DNA of 64,000 bases from Kocuria sp. TGY1127_2. GTDB lineage: Bacteria; Actinomycetota; Actinomycetes; Actinomycetales; Micrococcaceae. The notes beneath the pieces are model-generated. The model did not search any database, was not told where the DNA came from, and worked only from the letters and a program-made list of their open reading frames with translations. A program made the translations under genes and the position numbers. The stretch covers positions 2,108,001 through 2,172,000 of the forward strand of contig NZ_AP022834.1 in the NCBI RefSeq assembly GCF_013394385.1. Direction: 5' to 3'. This document shows positions 50,048 through 60,222 of the stretch, in pieces (position 1 is the first letter of the stretch; each line of letters begins with the position of its first letter).

Positions 50048-50075
50048 CTTCACACCGCACATGCGATGGCCACTG

Positions 50076-50148
50076 CTCCCCCGACTGGACTCGAACCAGT
50101 AACCCTTCGATTAACAGTCGAATGCTCTGCCAATTGAGCTACGGGGGA
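50076..50148 (-). tRNA. tRNA-Asn (GTT)
   Basis: A 73-nt cloverleaf: acceptor TCCCCCG/CGGGGGA with discriminator G, anticodon loop CTGTTAA with GUU, T-arm ACTGG/CCAGT. CCA is not encoded (GCA follows). One of the elements that fits the actinobacterial pattern. Confidence 0.96.
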
Positions 50149-50238
50149 CCGCTACCGAACGTTTGTCAACGTCCGCAACAGCATTAGACTTTACAGCGTT
50201 CGCCGCTGGGACGCAAAACCGCATGCGAGTGACGCTGG

Positions 50239-52116
50239 TCACCGAACCTCGGACAACTGCCGACGCTTGGCCTCGAGGTCGAGGATCTCCCGCTGGATGC
50301 TCCGAAAACGCTCTGCCTCGACCACGGAATCAACCCGTTCGAGCTCACGCACCTTGTCTCGTTGTCGGACGCTCAGCTCTTGCGCCAGCAGCCTGTTCAG
50401 AATCGACACGGCATGGTTCTCGAGCTGCCGTTGCGTCGTGGCCGGCAAAGGAGCCACAGTCAGCTCCGCCAATAAGGCGTGTGCGGCATCGTGAGTGTGG
50501 TTGCGGATGCCATTGATCCAACGGGTGCCGGGGGCGGTCTCGGTGTCTTCGTGAGCCGCCAGGACCCCTCGCAGGATCTCATGGTGAATTCGGTACCGCA
50601 CTCTGATAGAGCCGAGGGCTTCCCATTGCGACTGTTCGACTAAGTCGGGCACCTGGACCAGCACTTCGAGAGCCTGCTTCTCCCGGCGGGCTGCGGCATC
50701 GTTCCTGTAATCCGGCATCTCCGCCTCGGGCCCGGGAACCGTTTCGTGCTCGGCGGACGCGGCCTGAATCTCTTCTTGACGTCGCTCCGCCGGCTGCCTG
50801 GCCGCCGCGCGGACTGCCCCGTCGAGCTCCTGCAGGTCGACGCCGATCCAGCGAGAAACCTCGCGTTGGTAGGCCTGCCGAAGCCCCGAGTCCCGAATCG
50901 AGGCCACCATGGGCGCGACCACACGCATCGCGCGTATACGACCTTCGATGCTCTCCAGGTCATAATCCCGGAGCGTAACCCGTATCGCGAATTCGAAGAG
51001 GGGACGCTTGGCCTTGAGCAGGTCCCGAACGGCTCTGTCCCCCCGCTTGAGCCGCAAGTCGCACGGATCCATCCCGTCAGGTGCAACGCACACGTAGGTT
51101 TGTGCGGTGAACCGCTGATCCTCTTGGAAAGCGTGGAGGGCCGCCTTCTGCCCGGCTTCGTCCCCGTCGAAAGTGAACACCACTTCTCCACCGCTTCCGT
51201 CGTCCCCCAATAGACGTCGCACGATCTTGATGTGCTCCGTTCCGAATGCGGTACCGCACGTCGCGACGGCTGTTTCGATACCTGCCAGGTGCGCGGCCAT
51301 CACGTCGGTGTACCCCTCGACGACGACGATCTGCTTTCCCTGGGCGATTTTTCGTTTGGCAAGGTCGATCCCGTAGAGAACTTGGGACTTCTTGTAGAGC
51401 TGCGTTTCCGGCGTGTTGAGGTATTTGGGACCTTTGTCATCCTCGAAAAGTCTTCGGGCGCCAAAACCTATGGTCTCCCCCGTGATGTTTCGGATAGGCC
51501 AGATCAGACGGCCTCGGAAACGGTCGTACAGGCCTCTCTGCCCCTCTGAAAACATTCCGGTGGCTTTGAGCTCTTCGTCGGTGTATCCCCGATCCCGAAG
51601 GTGTTTGAGCAGATTCGACCAGCCCTGCGGTGCATAACCGATGCCGAATTTCCGGGCGGCCTCTCCGTCGAACCCGCGACCACCCAAGAAATTCTGGGCA
51701 ACCGAGGCTTGACGGGTGTACAAGGCTTTCTCGAAGAATTCCTGTGCAATTTTGTGCGCGTCGATGAGACGCTGCCGACGCCCCTTCTCTTCCCGAGTCG
51801 GGCCGGTGCCCTGTTCATAGTGCAATTCGAAACCGATACGAGCCGCCAGCCGCTCGACCGTCTCGGAGAAAGAGGTGTGATCCATCTCCATGAGGAAGGA
51901 GATGACGTCGCCCGACTCACCGCACCCGAAGCAGTGGTAGGTACCCATTTGGGGGCGGACATGGAATGAAGGGGTCCGCTCGTCGTGAAAAGGGCACAGT
52001 CCTTTGTAAGAGCCGATGCCCGCGGATTTGAGCGTGACGTAGCCTTCGACAACCTCTCGGATGTCGGTGCGAGAGCGCACCTCGTCTATGTCCTCGCGTC
52101 GAATCAAACCAGCCAC
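50239..52116 (-). CDS. dnaG: DNA primase
   Basis: A 625-aa enzyme. The zinc-binding domain has CPFHDERTPSFHV and HCFGCGESGDVISF; the RNA polymerase domain contains the Toprim motif (VVVEGYTDVMAAHLAG, with Glu and the later Asp of FDGDEAGQKAA); the C-terminal part is the helicase-binding domain. It lies upstream of a dgt-like gene in the usual actinobacterial order. Confidence 0.96.
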   Translation of the reverse strand: MAGLIRREDIDEVRSRTDIREVVEGYVTLKSAGIGSYKGLCPFHDERTPSFHVRPQMGTYHCFGCGESGDVISFLMEMDHTSFSETVERLAARIGFELHYEQGTGPTREEKGRRQRLIDAHKIAQEFFEKALYTRQASVAQNFLGGRGFDGEAARKFGIGYAPQGWSNLLKHLRDRGYTDEELKATGMFSEGQRGLYDRFRGRLIWPIRNITGETIGFGARRLFEDDKGPKYLNTPETQLYKKSQVLYGIDLAKRKIAQGKQIVVVEGYTDVMAAHLAGIETAVATCGTAFGTEHIKIVRRLLGDDGSGGEVVFTFDGDEAGQKAALHAFQEDQRFTAQTYVCVAPDGMDPCDLRLKRGDRAVRDLLKAKRPLFEFAIRVTLRDYDLESIEGRIRAMRVVAPMVASIRDSGLRQAYQREVSRWIGVDLQELDGAVRAAARQPAERRQEEIQAASAEHETVPGPEAEMPDYRNDAAARREKQALEVLVQVPDLVEQSQWEALGSIRVRYRIHHEILRGVLAAHEDTETAPGTRWINGIRNHTHDAAHALLAELTVAPLPATTQRQLENHAVSILNRLLAQELSVRQRDKVRELERVDSVVEAERFRSIQREILDLEAKRRQLSEVR

Positions 52117-52177
52117 AAGGGCCAGTTTATCCGGCCTGACAAATCGTCGTCGCGCGAATTCTCCGACCGTGGAGGAT

Positions 52178-53482
52178 TCACCACAGAGGCTTGTCTCCGA
52201 TGCGCCAATTCAATCCGGTGATGCGGTCCTGAAGGCGTACGGCCGAGGAATCTGTGAGCGATGCAACCTGGTCGACGACCAACCGCAACCGACCAGCCTC
52301 ATCCTGCCGATCCGTCTCCCGCCAATCCGCAGCGAACACAGGGTCAAGGAAGAGTCCGTCGGTATCCATGAGAGCCTCGACCAGCACGGCAAGCATTTCG
52401 CGCTGATTTTCGTACAAAGGTCCCTGATCCCTGACTGCCATGACGTATGCGGTAGCGATCCCCTTCATGACCGCGATCTCCGTGAGGGTGTCCCGCGGAA
52501 TACGCAACTGGGCATCATAACGGGTCAAATTGCCCTGGCCGTACTCCGCACGGGTCGCCGCAATGGCCTCTCCCGCGAACCGCCCAATGAGTCGGCTCGT
52601 CAGCGCCTTGAGAGCCGCCATCGATGCCCGCGTTCCGGTCATCAGGGGCAGCCACTCGTCCAGATGCTGAAGCCGCACCAGCGCGGCTTCGAGTTCCTCA
52701 GGGTCGGTATCCGGCATGTACCAGCGCTGGGTCCATGTCATGACCCGATCGCGTTCCGCTGGTCGATCCATCCACCCCAACTGCACATGACCCCCGAAGA
52801 CGGCGTCCTCGACGTCGTGAACGGAATAGGAAATATCGTCGGCGAGGTCCATGACCTGGGCTTCCAAGCATTTCTGGCCTGGAGGTGCGCCGTCCCGGAA
52901 CCATTCGAAGACAGGCAGGTCATCCTCGTAGACACCGAATTTCCGGCTCTTGCGACCGTTGGTGACCGGTGCGTCTTCCTTGGTCCACGGGTATTTGCAC
53001 GCGGCGTCGAGACAAGCGCGGGTCAGATTCAGGCCCGCGGAGTGGCCATCGGGCATGATCACTTTGGGCTCGAGTCGGCTCAGGAGGCGAAGGGTCTGGG
53101 CGTTGCCTTCGAATCCGCCTGCTTGTGCCGCGATCACGTCCAGGGCGGCCTCTCCATTATGTCCGAAGGGCGGGTGCCCCAGATCGTGGGCCAGGCATGC
53201 GGCGTCGACGACGTCCGGGTCGCAGCCGATCATGCGCCCCACCTCTCGACCCACCTGGGCGACCTCGAGCGAGTGCGTCAGGCGGGTGCGGATGAAGTCG
53301 TCCGAACTCGGCGAGACGACCTGGGTTTTGAAGCCCAGGCGGCGCAGGGCCGAGGAATGGAGAACCCTCGCCCGATCGCGCTCGAACTGACTCCGGTAGA
53401 GGTTTTTGTGGTGCTCCGGCAACCACCGGTCTGCATCGCGCGGCGAGTAGCCGGGCTGATTCGGTTCAGTCGGGGAAGACAT
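52178..53482 (-). CDS. dgt: Deoxyguanosinetriphosphate triphosphohydrolase-like protein
   Basis: A 434-aa HD-domain protein, read from the ATG at 53482. The HD signature is intact: RTRLTHSLEVAQVGR and CLAHDLGHPPFGHNGE (His, His-Asp), with a later Asp in the ADDISYSVHDVEDA segment. It should hydrolyse dNTPs to nucleosides and triphosphate. It is downstream of dusB and 62 bp upstream of dnaG. Confidence 0.92.
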   Translation of the reverse strand: MSSPTEPNQPGYSPRDADRWLPEHHKNLYRSQFERDRARVLHSSALRRLGFKTQVVSPSSDDFIRTRLTHSLEVAQVGREVGRMIGCDPDVVDAACLAHDLGHPPFGHNGEAALDVIAAQAGGFEGNAQTLRLLSRLEPKVIMPDGHSAGLNLTRACLDAACKYPWTKEDAPVTNGRKSRKFGVYEDDLPVFEWFRDGAPPGQKCLEAQVMDLADDISYSVHDVEDAVFGGHVQLGWMDRPAERDRVMTWTQRWYMPDTDPEELEAALVRLQHLDEWLPLMTGTRASMAALKALTSRLIGRFAGEAIAATRAEYGQGNLTRYDAQLRIPRDTLTEIAVMKGIATAYVMAVRDQGPLYENQREMLAVLVEALMDTDGLFLDPVFAADWRETDRQDEAGRLRLVVDQVASLTDSSAVRLQDRITGLNWRIGDKPLW

Positions 53483-53586
53483 GGACGCGTGCACCTTTGT
53501 CGGAGAAATCGAACAAACCCCACAGTACCGCGCGATTCCGCGGATGCACGGTGTTTGTCCACAACAACACCGCAAGCCGCACGATA

Positions 53587-54756
53587 TCAGCCTCCCGAGA
53601 TATCGAGCTCCGCGTCAGCGAGGCCCAAGCGTTCGGCATCGCCGAGAATTCGAGAGTCGAGCCAGCCGTCGGGCAGATGCGGCTTCTTGGGCGAACCCGC
53701 GCGCCCACGAGGCCCTTCAACGTCGGCACCCGGATACGGCAAGGACAGATCCAGCTGGCCCAGCAATTCACGGAACTGTTCAAGGCGCTCGACCTGGGCC
53801 ATCTGCGCCCGCAGTTCCCCGCCCACGGGGTACCCCTTGAAGTACCACGCGATGTGCTTGCGGATCTCGCGCATGCCGCGGTGCTCTTCGCCGAAGGTCT
53901 CTACGAGCAATTCGGCATGACGGTAGATGATCTGGGCAACCTCCGCGACACCCGGGCGGAATCGGTCTTCCCGACCCTCGAAGGCCGCTTGCAGATCGCC
54001 GAAAAGCCACGGTCGTCCTTGGCATCCGCGCCCGATGACGACGCCGTCGACTCCCGTCTGCTCGACCATGCGCGCAGCGTCCTCTGCGGACCAGATGTCC
54101 CCGTTTCCGAGGACCGGAACATCCGGGATCGCTTCTCGGAGTTCGGCGATGGAATCCCAATCGGCCTGGCCCGAATAGTGCTGGGCCGCCGTACGTCCGT
54201 GCAGGGCAATCGCGGCTACCCCGGCATCACGGGCGGTCTTTGCAGCGTCGAGGAACGTGATGTGCTCGTCGTCTATGCCTTTGCGCATCTTGACCGTCAC
54301 CGGGATTTCGCCACGTGAGGCCTCCCGTACCGCGGTTGTCACAATCGCTTCGAAGAGGTCGGTTTTCCACGGCAGGGCCGAGCCGCCACCGTTTTTGGTG
54401 ACTTTGGGAACGGGACACCCGAAATTGAGGTCGATGTGGTCAGCACGTCCCTCCTCCGCGACCATCCGCACGGCTTTTCCGACGTTGACGGCGTCCACTC
54501 CGTAGATCTGGATCGAACGGATCTTTTCGTCCTCGTCGTGCTCGATGATGCGCAACGATTCCGGGCGTCGCTCGGCCAGCGCCCGGGCGGTCACCATCTC
54601 CGTCACGTACAGCCCCCCACCGTATTCCCGGCAAAGTCTCCGGAAAGACCTGTTGGTCACGCCCGCCATGGGCGCAAGGACCACCGGCACGTCCACCGTG
54701 AGGTGGCCGAGCTGAAGCGGAGGCAATGCGAGACGTGTGGGAATTGCTGTAGTCAC
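53587..54756 (-). CDS. dusB: tRNA-dihydrouridine synthase
   Basis: A 389-aa FMN enzyme. PVVLAPMAGVTNRSFRRLCR at the start, DLNFGCPVPKVTKNGGGSAL with the catalytic Cys near residue 112, VTVKMRKGI and GIVIGRGCQGRPW-like C-terminal phosphate-binding segment (DGVVIGRGCQGRPW). Reduces U20-type positions in tRNA. A longer C-terminal tail than E. coli DusB follows the helical domain. Confidence 0.93.
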   Translation of the reverse strand: MTTAIPTRLALPPLQLGHLTVDVPVVLAPMAGVTNRSFRRLCREYGGGLYVTEMVTARALAERRPESLRIIEHDEDEKIRSIQIYGVDAVNVGKAVRMVAEEGRADHIDLNFGCPVPKVTKNGGGSALPWKTDLFEAIVTTAVREASRGEIPVTVKMRKGIDDEHITFLDAAKTARDAGVAAIALHGRTAAQHYSGQADWDSIAELREAIPDVPVLGNGDIWSAEDAARMVEQTGVDGVVIGRGCQGRPWLFGDLQAAFEGREDRFRPGVAEVAQIIYRHAELLVETFGEEHRGMREIRKHIAWYFKGYPVGGELRAQMAQVERLEQFRELLGQLDLSLPYPGADVEGPRGRAGSPKKPHLPDGWLDSRILGDAERLGLADAELDISGG

Positions 54757-54890
54757 GGGCCAATTTTCTCACAGTCGGAGGTGTTCGTGCGCGGTCTCGG
54801 CTGGACTCCCAGGGTGAGATCGCACTACCGGGCGCTCGGACGGCTGCCGGAACGCCCACAGGTTCCGCCTCGCCTACCCCTATGACGGCG

Positions 54891-56264
54891 TCAGAGGGTG
54901 TGCGCGTCCGCCACAGTCAACGCCGTGTCGATGATCTCGAGTCCTTCCCGCGCTTGCTCGTCCGTCAGGTTCAACGGGGGCGCGATGTGTATGCGGTTGA
55001 AGTTGGCGAACGGCAGCATGCCGGCCGCCGTGAGAGCGCCGATCAGCTCGTTCATTTCGGGTGAGGAGCCTCCGTATTCGGCCAACGGCTCCTTGGTCTC
55101 GCGGTTCTTGACCAATTCGATCGCCCAAAAACAGCCAAGGCCCCGCACGTCTCCAACCGATGGATGTCTTTCGGCGATCTTCTGCAGACCCGGCCCAAAG
55201 ATGTCGGTCCCCAGGTGCGCAGCGTTGTCGACCATCTTCTCGGAGGTCATGGCCTCAATGGTGGCCACCGCAGCGGCGCAGGCCAACGGGTGCCCCGAAT
55301 ACGTCAGCCCGCCCGGATAGGGCTGTTCCGCAAATGTCTGGTAAATGGCCTCGGAGATCGCGACGCCACCCAGCGGAACATAACCGGAATTGACGCCCTT
55401 GGCGAAGGTCATGAGGTCGGGACGAACATCCCAGTGCTCGACCGCGAACCAGGCGCCGGTGCGGCCGAACCCGGCCATCACTTCGTCGGCTATGTAGACA
55501 ATTCCATATCGGTCGGCCAGTTCGCGCACGCCCTGCAGATATCCGGGCGGGGGCAAGTATATTCCGGCCGTTCCGGGAACTGTTTCCAGGATGATGGCTG
55601 CGATTGTCTGCGGGCCCTCGAGCAGAATCACGTCCTCCAGATGCCGCAGTGCTCGCTCTGTCTCTTCGGTCTCGCTGGTGGAATTGAAGTAGGAACGGTA
55701 CGGATAGGCCGGCATGAAGTGCGCGACGCCCGCGTCGCCGTGATCGTTCGCGAATCGCCGGGGGTCCCCCGTCACATTGACCGCAAGTTCCGTCCCACCG
55801 TGGTAGCTCCGGTAGGCGGAGAGCACCTTGCGGCGGCCGGTGTGCAGCCGGGCCATCCGGATCGCGTGCTCATTCGCATCCGCTCCTCCGTTGGTGAAGA
55901 AAATATGGTTCAGATCGCCCGGCGCGAGTTCGGCGATAAGCCGCGCCGCCTCGGAGCGGGCCGGGTTGACGTGGGAAGGTGCGATCGTGCAGATCTTCTC
56001 CGCCTGGTCCCGGATGGCCTGCACCACCGCTGGGTGCTGGTGGCCGATATTGGTGTTGACCATTTGGGACGAGAAATCGAGCAGTCTGCGTCCTTCCCCG
56101 TCCCAGACGAAAGGGCCTTCGGTTTTCGTCACGGTCATCGGTTTCAAAGCCGCCTGTGCGGACCAAGAATGGAACACGTGCTCACGGTCAAGATCATAGG
56201 CTCGCCGCCCCTCGGCGATCTCGGCCTGGCTGGGTCCCGAAATTCCTGTACCGGTGGTATTCAC
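54891..56264 (-). CDS. Class III PLP-dependent aminotransferase
   Basis: A 457-aa enzyme. The PLP motif VYIADEVMAGFGRTG (Asp near residue 250) and the Schiff-base Lys in LMTFAKGVNSGYVPLGG are present, with FTNGGADANEHAIRMARLH and YRSYHGGT. This is the aspartate-aminotransferase-family annotation that often means omega-amino acid or taurine:pyruvate aminotransferase. The substrate is not fixed by sequence. Confidence 0.88.
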   Translation of the reverse strand: MNTTGTGISGPSQAEIAEGRRAYDLDREHVFHSWSAQAALKPMTVTKTEGPFVWDGEGRRLLDFSSQMVNTNIGHQHPAVVQAIRDQAEKICTIAPSHVNPARSEAARLIAELAPGDLNHIFFTNGGADANEHAIRMARLHTGRRKVLSAYRSYHGGTELAVNVTGDPRRFANDHGDAGVAHFMPAYPYRSYFNSTSETEETERALRHLEDVILLEGPQTIAAIILETVPGTAGIYLPPPGYLQGVRELADRYGIVYIADEVMAGFGRTGAWFAVEHWDVRPDLMTFAKGVNSGYVPLGGVAISEAIYQTFAEQPYPGGLTYSGHPLACAAAVATIEAMTSEKMVDNAAHLGTDIFGPGLQKIAERHPSVGDVRGLGCFWAIELVKNRETKEPLAEYGGSSPEMNELIGALTAAGMLPFANFNRIHIAPPLNLTDEQAREGLEIIDTALTVADAHTL

Positions 56265-56439
56265 TCAGGTCTCCTCCGCGTGGCTTTCGCCGAACATACT
56301 TGATTTAGGTATTCTATTCGTCCCTGCGATGAATTCGGCCACAGGTCTCGACGGTTGATCGGTCGACTTTCTACGGTTGGAGTGCCGGGACGTTCCCGGT
56401 CTGGCGAGGAGCCAGTCCCCTCTTGAAGAAGGACAGACC

Positions 56440-57237
56440 ATGCAACGATTTCAGAACCGCCGGGTCGTCATCACGGGAGCGGCCACCGGAATTGGACAGG
56501 CATCGGCCCGCCGTTTGGGTGAAGAAGGAGCAACCCTGGCCCTCGTTGATGTCAATTCCGATGAATTGGCCAAGACTGCTGACTCGGTGCGAGAAACCGG
56601 GGCCGAGGCACAGACCCACGTCGTGGACATCTCGGACGAAGAAGCCGTCAAGAGTCTGGCTTCTGAACTCGGCAAAACGTGGGGCACCGTAGACGCGCTG
56701 ATCAACAATGCCGGGGTGGACAACAAAGGCGGGAAGGTCCACGAATATCCCACGGAGCTTTTCGACAAAATAATCGCCGTGGATCTCAGAGGAACGTTCC
56801 TCATGACGAAGTACCTCGTTCCCCTGATGTTCGCCACGGGCAAGGGCGCGATCGTCAATATGGCGTCCTTCTCGGGGCTCGCCGCAGATGCCGACCGCTC
56901 CGGGTACAACGCCGCCAAGGGCGGGGTTGTGAACTTTACTCGGGCCACCGCCACGGATTACGGCTCTCGGAACATTCGCGCCAATGCGGTCTGTCCAGGA
57001 ACCATCGAGACCCCTCTCGTGGACGAACTGGTGGGCGGCGCCGACGCCGAGGGCAAGAGTTTCCGGGAGCAGCAGGCCCGCGTCACTCCGCTCGAACGAC
57101 TCGGCAAGCCGGAAGAAGTCGCTGCCGTCGTGGCTTTTCTCGCCTCCGACGACTCTTCCTTCGTGACCGGCGAAACCATCACCGTGGACGGCGGGGTCAT
57201 GGCCTACACCTGGCCAGCGAACGTCCTGACCAACTAG
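56440..57237 (+). CDS. Short-chain dehydrogenase/reductase
   Basis: A 265-aa classical SDR. ITGAATGIG gives the TGxxxGIG NAD(P) motif near residue 11, NNAG near 90, Ser 145 or so in NMASFSG, and YNAAK as the catalytic Y-x-x-x-K. The Asp after strand 2 (LVDVN) suggests NAD rather than NADP. It is divergent from the aminotransferase, and ends 4 bp into the next gene's tail. Confidence 0.9.
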   Translation: MQRFQNRRVVITGAATGIGQASARRLGEEGATLALVDVNSDELAKTADSVRETGAEAQTHVVDISDEEAVKSLASELGKTWGTVDALINNAGVDNKGGKVHEYPTELFDKIIAVDLRGTFLMTKYLVPLMFATGKGAIVNMASFSGLAADADRSGYNAAKGGVVNFTRATATDYGSRNIRANAVCPGTIETPLVDELVGGADAEGKSFREQQARVTPLERLGKPEEVAAVVAFLASDDSSFVTGETITVDGGVMAYTWPANVLTN

Positions 57238-57632
57238 CCGGCAGCTGTTCCAGGGTCGGCGGGGCCTTCATCGTCGAGGTTCTTGATCGCGCGGGCCCAG
57301 GCCAGGCGCAAGCAGCTTTCCTCGGCCAACAAGGTTCTGACCCGGACCCGGACGACGCCGCCCGCTCCCGAGCGATCCGGGCGGGCGGTAGCCAGGTCGA
57401 GCAAATCCTCCCGAACCCAATGGTCGTAGGCCTCCCCACCGTGCCCGGGGATGACGCCTTGGGCATTGACGACACGCCACCAGGGCACGGAAGAGCCCCA
57501 CCGCGCGAGAACAATTCCGACGACGCGCGGAGACTCTCCTACGATCCGACCGATGAGACCGTAGGTCGCTACGCGGCCGGTGGGAACACACTCCACGGCG
57601 CGCAAAATACGTTCAACGCGCAGATCGTCCAT
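57234..57632 (-). CDS. Alkyltransferase-like (MGMT family) protein
   Basis: A 132-aa protein with the MGMT DNA-binding layout: RILRAVECVPTGRVATYGLIGRIVG and SSVPWWRVVNAQGVIPGHG. The usual catalytic PCHR is replaced by PWWRVV, so it resembles alkyltransferase-like proteins that bind but do not repair alkyl-guanine and hand it to nucleotide excision repair. Overlaps the SDR gene by 4 bp, tail to tail. Confidence 0.83.
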   Translation of the reverse strand: MDDLRVERILRAVECVPTGRVATYGLIGRIVGESPRVVGIVLARWGSSVPWWRVVNAQGVIPGHGGEAYDHWVREDLLDLATARPDRSGAGGVVRVRVRTLLAEESCLRLAWARAIKNLDDEGPADPGTAAG

Positions 57633-57655
57633 CCTGTTCCCCGGGGTACCGCGAC

Positions 57656-58618
57656 CTAATGGTCCGCGACCACGAGGGCCTCTTCCTCGACGCTAGCCGT
57701 TCCCCTGTGGAGGAGAGCTTCAACCAGTTCCGTGAGAATGCGCATCGAATCGTCTACTTCAATGACCACGGGGTACTGGGCCACGAGCAGTGCGAGCAAC
57801 TGTTCGACGTCCTCACCCGAGCGGACTCGATCGAGGTCGTAGCCGAGTAGAACCTCGGTCGCCTCCTCATCGGATACCTCGCGCCCAGGGGCGTCGGCGT
57901 CCAAGGCACGGTAGCTGACCGCAAAAGCCGCAATCGGAGCTTTTGACCCGTTCTTTTGGGCCTCCAGTACGCCGTCCCGCATCACGATTGCGCCGTATGC
58001 TTCCGCTTCGTCGGAGAGGAACAGCCTGTTGACCCGACCCAAGGACTGCTCGGCCGGCGGGTCCCAATCATGGACTCGACGGTAGAAGTCCCAGACGGCC
58101 TGGGTCAGCTCAAGCGACCCTGTCGCCAAGTCTTCGATGGCTTGATCGAGGTTGCCGTCACCGTCGACTCGCAAAGGCCGTTGGGGAAGGGCCCCGGCCT
58201 CGACTCGGATCATTCGGGTCCGCTGGATTGAGCCGAGCCCGGCCCACTGGGCGAAACCGGCACCAGAAGTCTCGGGCACAATCTTGGTACGCAACGCCGT
58301 GATGCCCGACGGGGCAGTTTGCGCCGCTTCCCGAAGCGCCTCGAGAAGACGCTTTCCCAGGCCGAACCTCCGATGGTCAGGCGCGACCTCGATGTAGGCC
58401 CACAGCCGGGACGAATGCAGCGAGGTCTCGTAGACCGTCCCGGCGGCGACGGGAACGCCGTCGTGTTCGGCGACTACAGTCCGTTGCCACGGTTGCTCGC
58501 CATCCGGCCCCAGCTTCGCGCGGAAAACGGAGGCCTGAATATTGTCGGCATCGGGCCAGATCTGCATCAACTGCAGGTCGTCGCCCTCTTGCCACCCACG
58601 GATCGTGTAGTCCGCCAT
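57656..58618 (-). CDS. GNAT-family N-acetyltransferase
   Basis: A 320-aa protein. The N-terminal GNAT fold has AYIEVAPDHRRFGLGKRLLEAL, whose R-R-x-G-x-G-K segment is the acetyl-CoA pyrophosphate loop. The C-terminal half looks like a second, degenerate GNAT module. The substrate is unknown. Confidence 0.85.
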   Translation of the reverse strand: MADYTIRGWQEGDDLQLMQIWPDADNIQASVFRAKLGPDGEQPWQRTVVAEHDGVPVAAGTVYETSLHSSRLWAYIEVAPDHRRFGLGKRLLEALREAAQTAPSGITALRTKIVPETSGAGFAQWAGLGSIQRTRMIRVEAGALPQRPLRVDGDGNLDQAIEDLATGSLELTQAVWDFYRRVHDWDPPAEQSLGRVNRLFLSDEAEAYGAIVMRDGVLEAQKNGSKAPIAAFAVSYRALDADAPGREVSDEEATEVLLGYDLDRVRSGEDVEQLLALLVAQYPVVIEVDDSMRILTELVEALLHRGTASVEEEALVVADH

Positions 58619-58634
58619 ACCGCTCTCCCTTGAG

Positions 58635-60017
58635 TTATTTGATCAGCTGTCCCGCGAGGTAGGACTTGACCTGGTCCAAGCTGACGCGCTCTTGAGCCAT
58701 GGAGTCCCGCTCACGAATCGTGACGGCGTTGTCTTCGAGAGTCTCGAAGTCCACAGTGATGCAGAACGGCGTTCCGATCTCATCCTGGCGGCGATAACGA
58801 CGACCGATCGCGCCGGACGTGTCGAAGTCGACGTTCCAGTTCTTCCGCAGATCCGAGGCGAGCTTCTCCGCGGTCGGAGTCAGCGTCTCTTTCTTGGACA
58901 ACGGCAAGACCGCGGCCTTGACCGGCGCAAGGCGCGGATCCAATTTGAGGACAGTGCGGGTATCCACGCCACCCTTGGTATTGGGCGCTTCGTCCTCGGT
59001 GTAAGCGTCGACCAAGAAAGCCATCATCGAGCGGGTCAGTCCGAAGGACGGCTCGATCACGTACGGAACGTAACGCTGTCCCGTACCCTGGTCGAAGTAC
59101 TCCAGACGCGTATTGGAATGTTCGTTGTGGACACCGAGGTCGTAGTCGGTGCGGTTGGCCACACCCATGAGTTCGCCCCACTCATTGCCCTGGAAACCGA
59201 ACTTGTATTCGATGTCGATGGTCCCGGCGGAGTAATGCGCGCGGTCGTCTTCGGGGACGTCGAACTTCCTCATGTTGTCCGGGTTGATGCCGAGGTCCAC
59301 GAACCAGTTCCAGCAGTCCTCGACCCAGGTCTCGAAGTACTTGGGGGCGTCATCAGGGTGCGTGAAGAATTCAATCTCCATCTGTTCGAACTCGCGGGTC
59401 CGGAAGATGAAGTTGCCCGGCGTGATCTCGTTACGGAAGGCCTTGCCGATCTGGCCGATTCCGAACGGCGGGCGCTTGCGAGAAGCAGTCACCACATTGT
59501 TGAAGTTGACGAATATGCCTTGCGCGGTTTCTGGACGGAGGAAGTGGAGACCTTCCTCGTTGTCAACGGCTCCCAGGTAAGTCTTCATCAGACCCGAGAA
59601 CTGTTGCGGTTCTGTCCAATTCCCTGGCTGGCCAGTCTCCGGATCGTTGATGTCCGCGAGGCCATTGGCCGGCGGATGACCATGCTTCTTCTCGTAGGCC
59701 TCGATCAGGTGGTCGGCACGGTAACGCCGATGGGTGTGGAGCGATTCGACCAGCGGGTCGGTGAACGTCTCGACGTGGCCCGACGCTTCCCACACGGGCG
59801 TGGGCAGAATAATCGAAGAGTCCAACCCGACCATGTCCTCGCGCGATCGCACGAAGTTCTGCCACCAGAGTTGGCGAATGTTTTCCTTCAGCTCGGCTCC
59901 GAGCGGGCCGTAGTCCCACGCCGACCGGGAACCGCCGTAGATCTCACCGGCCTGAAAAACGAATCCGCGGCGTTTGGCCAGCGTGATGACGTTATCCAGC
60001 GTGGACTTTGATGCCAT
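58635..60017 (-). CDS. glyS: Glycyl-tRNA synthetase (single-chain)
   Basis: A 460-aa class II synthetase of the alpha2 type. [20 protein letters not shown] starts it, motif 2 is [25 protein letters not shown], and motif 3 is [18 protein letters not shown]. The C-terminal anticodon-binding domain ([11 protein letters not shown]) is complete. Essential for loading glycine. Confidence 0.96.
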   Translation of the reverse strand: MASKSTLDNVITLAKRRGFVFQAGEIYGGSRSAWDYGPLGAELKENIRQLWWQNFVRSREDMVGLDSSIILPTPVWEASGHVETFTDPLVESLHTHRRYRADHLIEAYEKKHGHPPANGLADINDPETGQPGNWTEPQQFSGLMKTYLGAVDNEEGLHFLRPETAQGIFVNFNNVVTASRKRPPFGIGQIGKAFRNEITPGNFIFRTREFEQMEIEFFTHPDDAPKYFETWVEDCWNWFVDLGINPDNMRKFDVPEDDRAHYSAGTIDIEYKFGFQGNEWGELMGVANRTDYDLGVHNEHSNTRLEYFDQGTGQRYVPYVIEPSFGLTRSMMAFLVDAYTEDEAPNTKGGVDTRTVLKLDPRLAPVKAAVLPLSKKETLTPTAEKLASDLRKNWNVDFDTSGAIGRRYRRQDEIGTPFCITVDFETLEDNAVTIRERDSMAQERVSLDQVKSYLAGQLIK

Positions 60018-60222
60018 AGGTATTGTTCACTCCATTAGTCGTCGCGCGCCGCCGGTTTGCGACGCGTGCAAGGGCTTGATTCGCCTACCAGCCTACCGGT
60101 TCGCGACGCTGGGACGGGTTTCGGTTTCGGCGCCGAACGGCACGGCCTCTCGTCAGAGGACAGCGGCCCGGAAAAATACGGTAATAGTCGCCCTCCTAGT
60201 GCGTGCCGATAGACTCATGCGC

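Larger units (their letters stand above)
49358..50075. other. 718-bp gene-free host spacer with two hairpins
   Basis: No supported gene. An 80-residue open frame (49660-49902, minus) has a weak site and no recognisable product. A 10-bp perfect hairpin lies at 49913-49947, and the tRNA-Asn terminator at 50013-50047. The base composition is lower in GC than around it, so it may be a decayed insertion. Confidence 0.5.
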
